DNA of 11,421 nucleotides from Chrysochromulina tobinii (Eukaryota > Haptophyta > Prymnesiales > Chrysochromulinaceae): positions 1 through 11,421 of the forward strand of contig JWZX01000343.1 of assembly GCA_001275005.1 (NCBI GenBank). The letters run 5' to 3'. The notes below the pieces were generated by a model, which saw nothing but the letters and a program-made list of their open reading frames with translations, ran no database searches and had not been told where the DNA came from. Of this stretch, positions 1 through 7,254 are shown piece by piece. The translations under genes were made by a program, and so were the position numbers. Position 1 is the stretch's first letter. The number at the start of each line of letters is the position of its first letter.

Positions 1-2119
1 CCCAAGGATGAATTCGAGGAGCAGACGCTCCTCGCCATGTGGACCGCCCGGCTCGACGTCGGCCGCATCAAGTGCACCGCGGCCGCCTTCTCGCCGAATG
101 CGGATCTCCTCGCCATCGGCAGCAACGACGGCGCAACGTCCATGTTCAATCCCAAGACCGGCCGCCTGGTGTCCAAGCTGGGGGTTGCGTACACCAAGGA
201 GACCGACCTGATGTCGATGCTCGCCGACAATGGCCGAGGCATCGTCATGGCGCTCAAGTTCAATCCCGCTCCGGGAGTGAAGCCCAGGCTGCGCGTCGCG
301 CTGTCCGACGGCAAGGTGGAGTGCTTCGATCCGATCACGGGCGCCTCGAGCGGCCTCAACGTCGTCGACGGCGGTCAGACACTCGCCCTCGACTACGCGA
401 CAGACGGCACTTGCTACGCGGCGGGCGGCGTCGACCCGACTACCCCCGGCGGCGGTGGGCCAGCGGTGCGCGTGTACGACGACAAGACGTCGAAGCTCAA
501 GATGACCTGCACCGGCGATGCGACCGTCCCTGGCCACTCCAATCGAATCTCGTGCATCCGCTTCCAGAACAGCTCCCAGCTCGCCACGGGCAGCATGGAC
601 GGTGCGGTCTGAGTGCGGTCTTAGTGCCTTCTGAGTGCGATCTGAGTGCGGTCTCCTGGGCTGATTGCGATCTGAGTGCGGTCTGAGAGCGGTCTGAGTG
701 CGATGGGATGGATTGCCAACCGCTCCCAGAACAGCTGAAAGCTCGCCAAAGGCAGCACGGGCGGTGCGGCCTGATTTGCGCTCATTGCGACCGGACGGCC
801 TCCCTAATTAGGAACTGTCAAGCTCTGGTCGGTCGGGTCCAAGGACCCCATTAAGACCTTACCGTCCGACCAGACAGCTTCGTCCATCGCCTTTGAAGTA
901 GTTGGCCCGTCGATCGACTTTGATGGCCATTACATGCTCGTCGGGAGTGCTCGCCCACATAAGAACTTGCTCCTGTACGGCATGAAGACGGACCAGAGCA
1001 TGTTCTGTTGATGACCCATGATTGCCTCCCTCATCAGGCCGAGACGGACCAGAGCATGTTCTGTTGATGACCCATGATTGCCTCCCTCATCAGGCCGAGA
1101 CGGACCAGAGCATGTTCTGTTGATGACCCATGATTGCTCCTGTACGGCATGAAGACCAACACACGCGGTTCTCGGAGATTGGGTAGAGTGCCTCTCTGAG
1201 TGCCTCTGATTGCCTCCCTCATCAGGTACGACATGAGGAACTACAAGCTGGTCTCGGAGATTGGGTGGCGCAAGCTCGCGCCCGCGAAGACGGCGGCGCA
1301 GCGCATGTGGAACCGTGCCAACCTCGCGAGCCTGCAGAAGAGTAACATCCTTGCGGCGTCATTCACAGATGGGGGCAAGATTGTCGCGGGAGGTGCGACG
1401 AGATGACCCCTCTCTGATGGACTCTCTGATTGCCTCTCTGATGGCCTCTCTGATTGCCTCTCTGATGGCCTCTCGGAGGGCCTCTCGGAGGGCCTCTCCG
1501 ATGGCCTCGAATGAGCACTGATGGCCTTTCTCATCGGCATGACTTGCCTAATTTGGGCGTGACTTGCCTCCGTGTCCAGGCGCGATGGGCGCCGGAGGTG
1601 TGGTCAAGATCTTCACACCCAACACGCCACCAAAGGATGCTCAGCCGGTGGGCGGTGATGCGGCCGGCGCTGAGCCCGACGCGATGAGGGAGTTGTTCTC
1701 GGCCGTTGCGAGCTTCTCCGTGCCAAGCGGCGTGATGGGCATCGACGTGTCTCGCAAAGCGATCATTCGAAAGGGGGAGAAGGTGCCTCTGAGTGCCTCT
1801 GAGGGCCACTGAGTGCCACTGAGTGCCACTGAGTGCCACTGATTGCAAAGCGATCATTCGAAAGGGGGAGAAGGTGCCACTGAGGGCCACTGATTGCCAC
1901 TGAGGGTCGCTGATTGACTTTGATTGCTTTTGATTGATATGGTTTGCTATTGATTGCTATTGATTGCCTCCCCGATGGCTCCTCAAACATTAGGTGGGCG
2001 AGGGCGAGAATGCCGTCGAAGCCGCCGAGGACATCAAGATGATGGCCGTCGCCGCAGCCAATGGCATCGTCTACGGCATCAAGCTCCCTAGGGATCTACC
2101 GCACCACGCCGAGCTCTGA
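1..2119 (+). CDS. WD40-repeat (beta-propeller) protein, 5'-partial, five exons
   Basis: Exons 1-601, 812-1001, 1226-1392, 1580-1782 and 1994-2119 join in frame to 428 residues ending in TGA at 2117-2119; the start lies before the window. Seen: WD-type blades, for example FSPNADLLAIGSNDG near residue 30, GHSNRISCIRF at 178 and, created only by the exon 1-2 join, GSMDGTVKLWS ending near 207. A further blade end (GGVVKIF) lies in exon 4. Donor 1 at 602 rather than 607 was chosen because it alone restores the GTVKLW strand. Such propellers are scaffolds for protein complexes, including microtubule-associated EML-type and ciliary proteins; the exact family cannot be named from this C-terminal part. 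The last exon, rich in Ala, Glu and Gly, ends in a weak blade-like segment, so a further alternative exon after 2119 cannot be excluded. The gene converges on the cyclase. Confidence 0.85.
602..811 (+). repeat. Intron 1 of WD40 gene: repeat array plus copy of exon 1 end
   Basis: GT-AG intron with donor GTGCGG and acceptor CCTAATTAG. It begins with about eight degenerate units of the type TCTGAGTGCGG. At 726-774 there is a diverged copy of 564-611, meaning the 3' end of exon 1 with its donor, now altered by several substitutions. CTAAT just before the acceptor fits a branch point. Confidence 0.8.
1002..1225 (+). repeat. Intron 2 of WD40 gene: 56-bp tandem repeats made from exon edge
   Basis: GT-AG intron with donor GTTCTG and acceptor CCTCATCAG. 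Starting points 988, 1044 and 1100 mark three copies of a 56-bp unit that includes the last bases of exon 2, its donor and a CCTCATCAG acceptor-like end. At 1137-1156 a 20-nt exact copy of exon 2 (970-989) appears, and at 1170-1184 a 15-nt exact copy of exon 3 (1252-1266). The intron is therefore a patchwork of both flanking exons. Confidence 0.82.
1393..1579 (+). repeat. Intron 3 of WD40 gene: TGATTGCC/TGATGGCC minisatellite
   Basis: GT-AG intron with donor GTGCGA and acceptor GTGTCCAG. From about 1406 to 1510 it is an array of CTCTCTGATGGC and CTCTCTGATTGC units drifting to CTCGGAGGGC. The 3' part carries two GACTTGCCT words and a CTAAT branch-point candidate at about 1549. No copy of a flanking exon is visible in this intron. 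Confidence 0.78.
1783..1993 (+). repeat. Intron 4 of WD40 gene: repeat array plus exact copy of exon 4 end
   Basis: GT-AG intron with donor GTGCCT and acceptor AAACATTAG. Units of TGAGTGCCAC and TGATTGCTAT fill it. Positions 1845-1878 are a 34-nt exact copy of 1754-1787, covering the last 29 bases of exon 4 and the first five of the intron, so a complete second donor site lies inside the intron. Confidence 0.83.
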
Positions 2120-2250
2120 GCTCGCCCATATTAGGAACGCCTCTCGCGATTGACGAGACCGGCGGCGGGGAGCTTGGCGGCGGCGTGACCCTCCGAGCTG
2201 CGCCCTTATCAGGCAAGCTGCACTCCTCGGAGCCGGCCATTGAGCATGCA

Positions 2251-2432
2251 ACCTTCTAGCATGCAACCCCTTGATATGGGCCCCCCATCATGCCACCTTC
2301 TAGCATGCAACCCCTTGATATGGGCCCCCCATCATGCCACCTTCTAGCATGCAACCCCTTGATATGGGCCCCCCAGAATGCCACCTTCTAGCATGCAACC
2401 CCTCGATATGCCCCCCCCAGCATGCCACCTTC
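2251..2432. repeat. 44-bp tandem repeat, four copies
   Basis: Units start at 2251, 2295, 2339 and 2383 with an exact 44-bp period, followed by a partial fifth unit (2427-2432). Each unit holds the palindrome GCATGC and a GATATGGGCCCCCC block. The last unit diverges in the G/C block (GATATGCCCCCCCC). Confidence 0.95.
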
Positions 2433-2518
2433 GGAGCTCTGTGAGCATGCCGGAACCTCTCCACAGCACAGGAGCAAGTGAGGATGTTACAGAGGAGCAG
2501 ACAGTACACGCCTCTCGG

Positions 2519-2653
2519 CGTTCGTATGCGAACGGGCCTCGGGGATGCACCCGAGGGCTCACTGCTGCTGTGTGGCGACGCCGGTGCGCCCTATGGCGCG
2601 CTTCGTCGAGTGCGCGCCGTCGTGGCGCACTCGAGGGCTTCACTGCTGCTGTG
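2519..2653. repeat. Cluster of four stem-loops with flanking direct repeat
   Basis: Perfect inverted repeats are 2519-2524/2529-2534 (CGTTCG), 2537-2543/2550-2556 (CCTCGGG), 2586-2590/2595-2599 (GCGCC) and 2607-2615/2625-2633 (CGAGTGCGC). The word CGAGGGCT(T)CACTGCTGCTG occurs at 2552 and again at 2632. The function is unknown; it could be a structured RNA 3' end or a relic of a small mobile element. Confidence 0.6.
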
Positions 2654-3210
2654 GTCTGGCCTCTAGAGACTGTGTCTGACTGTGTGCCGTGCGTGGAGGC
2701 TGGAGCGCCACGCCAGCACCGGCCGAAACGCGCGGCAGAGTTTAGGCGAAGTTCTGCGGTTCTGCGCGCGGCGTCGCGGGGGTCCGTTGGTGCGTGAGTT
2801 TGGCGTGAGCCGGGCTTCCTTGTCGTCGGGGGCGTTGGCTGGACCGGTCCGCTGGTTTCAAGTCTCTAGTCTGTGCGAAGCGTGGCGTGTATGCGCGCTA
2901 ACTATAAACTAAGCGCAAGGACGAAGGACTGGGTAAAAACTAATCCTTCTAATGTCCGACACGCGGGGACTGTCGTGTGGAGACGTCACTGTGCGGTGGC
3001 GCGGGACCGCTGTCCAACTCCAAAGCCGTGGGAAAGCCGTGGAGGTAGGGGCGGTAGCCGCAAGACGAGCGGGGAGACCCACACAGTCGCATGTGACGCT
3101 GTGAATCTCTAATTATAAATTAAAGTTTAATTAAAGTTTGGGGGCGACTCGCTACGTTATCTTCTATAATCAAAGACGCCACCCTAAATGCGTATCTCTT
3201 TCGTCTTTGC

Positions 3211-3330
3211 GCGTGGCGGCACCGTCGGCACACCGCCATGCGGCGCTGCGTGCGCTGCCCCCCTGGCGCCACTGTCACTGCGTGCAGGCGCCATACCGCC
3301 AAACAAAAAGGCCCACGCGCCTCCCACACA
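3211..3330. repeat. Dispersed repeat, copy 1
   Basis: Shares an ordered set of words with 3549-3650: GCGGCACCG, CATGCGGCGCTGCGTGCGCTG, CTGGCGCCA, GTCACTGCG, ACCGCCAAA and GGCCCACGCGCCTCCC. Copy 1 is slightly longer because of small insertions. No coding potential is recognised. Confidence 0.65.
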
Positions 3331-3548
3331 GGAAACAGAAAAATGACAGGATCACGATCAGAAGCCAAAAAGAATAGCAACACTCACCCCTTCACATCAC
3401 TCACTCACTCACCCCTTCACATCACTCAATCAAATGCACACCATGATGCACACGTGCTACAATAATGTACCTAACCAAAAAGCGAGAGCACAGTCCAGAG
3501 AGTCGCAATCTAATCATACTACCAATGCATACTACGTAATATGCATCT

Positions 3549-3650
3549 TTGCCACTGGCGGAACCGTTCAGCGCGCCATAGCGCTGCTGCGCTGTCCCCT
3601 GGCGCCAGTCACTGCGCAGACGCCGCACCGCCAAAGGCCACGCGCCTCCC
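3549..3650. repeat. Dispersed repeat, copy 2, in cyclase 3' flank
   Basis: Diverged second copy of the 3211-3330 repeat in the same orientation. It lies 35 bp beyond the cyclase stop codon and so may be part of that gene's 3' untranslated region. Confidence 0.65.
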
Positions 3651-3684
3651 TTCTTGAGTGGCGGCCGGTTCGGCTCGAGCCGGA

Positions 3685-5748
3685 TCACAACATACCATAC
3701 CAGTCGTCGTCACTAGTCACGGTCACGGGGCCAACGATGGCGTTCTTCAAACTGTTGAAGCTGCTGTTCTTGGAGGAGCTGCTGTCGAATGTGCGCGGCG
3801 GCGACGACGGGCCGAGCAGCTCGTCGGGTGAAATGGCGTCACCGCGGCGTAGCAGGAAATGCGTCTCCATGACACCCTTGCCCTTGACTGCGATGGCGCC
3901 TCGCGGCTGCAGGTAGAAGGGTAGGGGGGGCGGCAGCAGCGCGCCGGACGCGGCGGCGGCGGCTGCCGCCGCCCTGTCGGCCGCCTTGTCGGCCACCTCG
4001 GCGGCCGCAAACGCGGCCGCGAACTTGTCCGAGACGTGTGTACGCCCCGGCAGCGAGTTGGACTCCATGCGCGCCGTCGTGTTGATCGTGTCGCCGAAGA
4101 TGGAGTAGTGCGGCAGCGTGCGCCCGACGACGCCACCGACAGCGGGCCCGCAGTGGAGGCCGACGCGGATGAGCATGTTGCCCGAGTTGGGTAGCTCGTG
4201 GCGCCCGGCGCACTCGACCATGTCGAGCGCGCAGCGCGCTATCTGCAGCGCCTGCGCGCACGGGTCGCGCTCGCCCGAGATGCCGGCCACGGCGACGAAG
4301 GCGTCGCCCACGGTCTCGAGTTTCGTCACGCCATGCCGCTGCGCGATCTCGTCAAAGTCCTTGAAGAGGTCGTTGAGCATGGCCATCGTCTCGTGCGGCG
4401 TGATGGTGCCGACGAGGTCCGTGAAGCGGACAATGTCGGTGAAGAGGAGTGTCACGTGCTCGAAGTGCTCCGCAACGTGCTCGTCGCCGGCGCGCAGCAT
4501 CGAGACGACGCGCCGCGGCAGCATCGAGTACAGGAGGCTGTCGTTCAGTTGCTGCTGCAGCGCGATGAAGACGATGAGCGCGGTGATGAGCGCCGCGATG
4601 ACGACGACGGCCGCAACGGCGCCGTTCTCAGGCACGGGAGTCAACGAGCCCGTGCGCGGCTCGATGGTGATCACCCAGGCGGACGAGTAGGCGCGCACAA
4701 CACTCGAAACGGCCCCGGCGTCGTACGCGCTCGTCGGCAGCGAACCGTCACTCGACGAGACGACGACCAAGGGGAGCGCGTCCATGCCGTCGGAGGTCTC
4801 GACGGAGCGCGCGATGGACCACTTGTACTCGGCGCCCAGATGCTCGATGCCGGCGAGCTCGAGCAACTGGCTCCACACGACGATGATGGTGAAGAAGCCC
4901 CAGAAGCGCCGCCCGTCGCCCGTCGCGTTGGTGTCGCAGAGGGACGCGCCCGTCGCGGCGCTCCGCACGACGTCGCAGCCCGTGACGGTCGTGAAGGGTC
5001 CCAGCGGCGAGCCGCCGCGCGGCCAGCGGTAGCCGAGCGACCACGGGTCCGCAGCGGCCGTCGTCGAAGCGAAGAGGGGGATGCGCGAGAGCAGGGCGCT
5101 CTGGCCGTACTTGCAGAAGGCGGTGCACTTCGTGAGGGGCGACAGGATCTTCTTGGGACCCTCGATATGAATCTTCCGGTCCGTCAGCGCGAGGACGACC
5201 GCCTGGCGCCGGTTGGCGATGACCGAGCTCGCATTGAACAAGTCGTGCCCGCCACCCACGTCTCCACCCACGGACCCGCCGCCCGACGACACGGGGGGGT
5301 AGATGGCCGCGACGCGGCCGTACGGCGCAAGCTGAACGTCGTTGATGGCTGGCGACGCCATGACGAGCGCCGGCGCCGCGCGCGTGAACCATCTCTGCAC
5401 GGCCTCGTGCGTCGGCGGTGGCCCCGACTCAACGAAGGTCGCCGCCGCGAGCGACGGGTTGAGCGCGCCGCGCAGAACCGCGCCGAAGGAAACCGCGACG
5501 GACGAGAGGAGCGTCTGCGCGCGCACCTGGCGCGCGATCGCCTCCGAGTTAGTGTACCTCATCATGACGCCGTGGCCCCCGCCGGCGAGCACAGCGAAGA
5601 CGACAGCGGCGAGGCCCAGAAAGCGGCACGGTGCCGCGCGCAACTCGCGCCAACCGCGCCACGCCGACACGCGTGCACAGCGCGGCGCGCGTGCAGCGCG
5701 CTTCGCCGCGCCGGCGGCGCGCGGTGCCGGCGCGAGCTTGCGTTTCAT
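3685..5748 (-). CDS. CHASE-domain class III nucleotide cyclase (guanylate-cyclase-like), intronless
   Basis: An uninterrupted frame of 687 codons from ATG at 5748 to TGA at 3685. Residue numbers use this start. A basic N-terminus precedes membrane helix 1 (about 42-62). The outer segment (about 65-370) reads as a CHASE sensor, with INDVQLAPYGRVAAIYP at about 135-151. Helix 2 (376-398) leads into the linker SLLYSMLPRRVVSML and the catalytic domain. Both metal-binding aspartates are present (D438 in LLFTDIV, D482 in VGDAF), as are N556 and R560 of the transition-state pair. The purine-selecting position E478 is as in guanylate cyclases, but its partner is S549 where those have Cys, so GTP over ATP is likely but not certain. 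The catalytic domain has an Ala-rich insert (about 581-601) before KGKGVMET. The frame is open up to an ATG at 5925, and ATG 5784 is an alternative; the added residues look untranslated because composition shifts near 5790. Layout resembles Dictyostelium ACG. It probably acts as a homodimer making cGMP or cAMP in response to an extracellular ligand. Confidence 0.9.
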   Translation of the reverse strand: MKRKLAPAPRAAGAAKRAARAPRCARVSAWRGWRELRAAPCRFLGLAAVVFAVLAGGGHGVMMRYTNSEAIARQVRAQTLLSSVAVSFGAVLRGALNPSLAAATFVESGPPPTHEAVQRWFTRAAPALVMASPAINDVQLAPYGRVAAIYPPVSSGGGSVGGDVGGGHDLFNASSVIANRRQAVVLALTDRKIHIEGPKKILSPLTKCTAFCKYGQSALLSRIPLFASTTAAADPWSLGYRWPRGGSPLGPFTTVTGCDVVRSAATGASLCDTNATGDGRRFWGFFTIIVVWSQLLELAGIEHLGAEYKWSIARSVETSDGMDALPLVVVSSSDGSLPTSAYDAGAVSSVVRAYSSAWVITIEPRTGSLTPVPENGAVAAVVVIAALITALIVFIALQQQLNDSLLYSMLPRRVVSMLRAGDEHVAEHFEHVTLLFTDIVRFTDLVGTITPHETMAMLNDLFKDFDEIAQRHGVTKLETVGDAFVAVAGISGERDPCAQALQIARCALDMVECAGRHELPNSGNMLIRVGLHCGPAVGGVVGRTLPHYSIFGDTINTTARMESNSLPGRTHVSDKFAAAFAAAEVADKAADRAAAAAAAASGALLPPPLPFYLQPRGAIAVKGKGVMETHFLLRRGDAISPDELLGPSSPPRTFDSSSSKNSSFNSLKNAIVGPVTVTSDDDWYGML

Positions 5749-6124
5749 GACGTCGTCGTCGACGACGGACAGGACGTGCACCATACATGGAATGTTTTCG
5801 CAGTGGTACGGGAAAACCGGGGCTTTTTTAGGGTTAAATTGCCGGCACCTTTTCGGGTCCGTCGATTCTCCATTAGTAGGAAAGTTTGCTTTTGGAGTCC
5901 GAACCATACCTGTACTCGCACGCACTCGAGGGTTTAGCGTACCTCCCCAAGCGATGAACGTGTACTACGGCGATCGTGTACATGTACTCGATGGGCGTTG
6001 TCGACCAAGTTGAGCCTTCTCTGGGTTTTCTTGTGAGAATGGTGTAGGATTCTGATTGGGGCGCTGACAATTCAGCGCTGTGGGGCGGGGGACTGAGGAT
6101 TCAGCCGGTAAAGTCGGGGTGTGT

Positions 6125-6356
6125 AGGATTCAGCCGGTAAAGTCGGTGTGAGTGTAGGATTCAGCTGTTCACTCCCGTGTGTAGGATTCACCATCATCGG
6201 AAACGCGAATCCTACAATCCTTGGAGCCAGAGGACCACGCTCGCTCACCGAATGCTGACGTCGCCGGTCGTGGATGCCCGTGCCCGGAACCGTGAATCCT
6301 ACACACACCGGTGTGAACAGCTGATCCTACACACCGACTCGTTTACCGGCTGAGGA
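6125..6356. repeat. Imperfect inverted repeat (foldback element), arms about 65 bp
   Basis: Left arm 6125-6190 and right arm 6292-6356 are reverse complements along most of their length, sharing the order GGATTCAGCCGGTAAA, AGTCGGTGTG, AGCTGTTCAC and GTGTAGGATTCAC. The loop is about 100 bp. A partial extra left unit lies at 6095-6120. The word TGTAGGATTC and variants recur from 6046 to 6190 and, inverted, at 6205, 6293 and 6323. This fits a MITE-like foldback element or a cluster of protein-binding sites. Confidence 0.7.
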
Positions 6357-6833
6357 TCATCAGACTTCAGAGTCAGTGCCGCCCCGCGCGCTACCCGCGC
6401 GCCGCGCCCGCACGGGCCGCGGCACCACGCGGGCGGGCGCTGAATCGTGAGCGGCCGCCCGCTATCCGTGAATCCTCCGGGCGCATTAACATATGAATAC
6501 CTCGCATAGATTGTCGACCTCCATCCTCCTCAACGACCGGACCCAACGTGCAGACCCAACGTGCAACCTACCGGAAATCAAACGAAACACATCGGAATGG
6601 CTTGGCACACGCGCGGCCAAGCCCCCCCCCCTCCACCGCACAGCTTCGATTCCTCACCCGCGCAGCGGAGCCTGGCCACGAAACACACACCGCAGTCTTC
6701 CTCTCTAAAAAGCCGCGCCACGCTCAGCGCCACACCACGTCAGGTAGTACGCGCCCCCACCACGATTTGCCGTACGCGCCGGCGTGTGGAACCAACATCT
6801 CCGAGATTGAATCTCCGGACCGTCGAGGGTGTC

Positions 6834-7003
6834 GTGAATGCACAACCATGCGACCCCCCCTCGGCGTACTGCTGTTCACACCCCGAGGCCGCTCGAGCCT
6901 GCTGTGAATGCACAGCACCATGCGCCCTCGTGAATGCACACCCATGCGCCCCCTCCCCTCGGCGTACTGCTGTTCACCCCCGAGGCCGCTCGAGCCCGCT
7001 GTG
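6834..7003. repeat. 98-bp direct duplication
   Basis: CTCGGCGTACTGCTGTTCAC occurs at 6860 and 6958, each followed by CCCGAGGCCGCTCGAGCC and preceded by GTGAATGCACA(A/C)CCATGCG. A short additional GTGAATGCACAGC unit lies at 6904. No role is assigned. Confidence 0.85.
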
Positions 7004-7254
7004 AATGTGAACCGCGAGACAGAATCGGCGTGATCGGCGCGCCCCACTTGACGAAACACATGCGCACTCGCTGACACTCTGTACCATGCGCCACTCTGCC
7101 ACCGCTGTGGGCAACCAGTCACGTGTGCCTTGCCTAATTCGGCTTGCCAGTCGACTTGCCTAATCCGGCATGGTACTCGTCCTTTCACCGCCAAGGGTTT
7201 GGCGCGAGAGCTGGACTCGGACTCGGTCCATCCAGCCCACCTAGCCATCTTATC

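Larger units (their letters stand above)
2120..3684. other. Intergenic region between convergent genes
   Basis: I see no convincing coding exon here; open frames are short and compositionally unlike proteins. It holds the 44-bp array (2251-2432), a stem-loop cluster (2519-2653) and two copies of a diverged repeat (3211-3330, 3549-3650). There is also an AT-rich stretch near 3106-3136 with the word ATTAAAGTTT twice, and a 25-bp duplication (CACTCACCCCTTCACATCAC at 3381 and 3406). The 3' ends of both neighbouring transcripts must fall inside it, but no clear polyadenylation signal was identified. Confidence 0.6.
5749..7254. other. Intergenic region: cyclase promoter side and channel 3' flank
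   Basis: No convincing gene. It contains the cyclase 5' flank, with a 10-bp palindrome GTACATGTAC at 5978-5987, and no clear TATA box. It also holds the inverted-repeat structure around 6046-6360, a very GC-rich stretch (about 6377-6440) with short self-complementary words, and the 98-bp duplication at 6834-7003. At 7124-7165 there are CTTGCCTAAT words like those in intron 3 of the WD40 gene. Minus-strand open frames such as 6724-7248 span repeats and lack recognisable domains. Confidence 0.55.

Noticed and set aside
607-608. GT at 607 as donor of WD40 intron 1
   Set aside because: It leaves the wrong phase for exon 2; the GT at 602 restores SMDGTVKLW.
1241-1540. Minus-strand frame with repeated SERP residues
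   Set aside because: Its repeats are translation of the intronic minisatellite antisense to the WD40 exons.
2478-2912. Overlapping plus-strand frames as possible genes
   Set aside because: Short, biased composition, crossing stem-loops; no recognisable motif or splice context.
5749-5925. N-terminal extension of the cyclase to ATG 5925
   Set aside because: The added 59 residues have no family similarity and the DNA is less GC-rich; ATG 5748 gives a basic start ahead of the first membrane helix. Not excluded without cDNA.
4198-5937. 579-codon open frame on the plus strand opposite the cyclase
   Set aside because: It is the GC-driven mirror of the cyclase, rich in Arg, Asp and Gly, with no domain; the minus strand has complete catalytic motifs.
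6724-7248. 174-codon minus-strand frame as a small gene
   Set aside because: It spans the 98-bp duplication and translates it twice; no domain and no support beyond being open.
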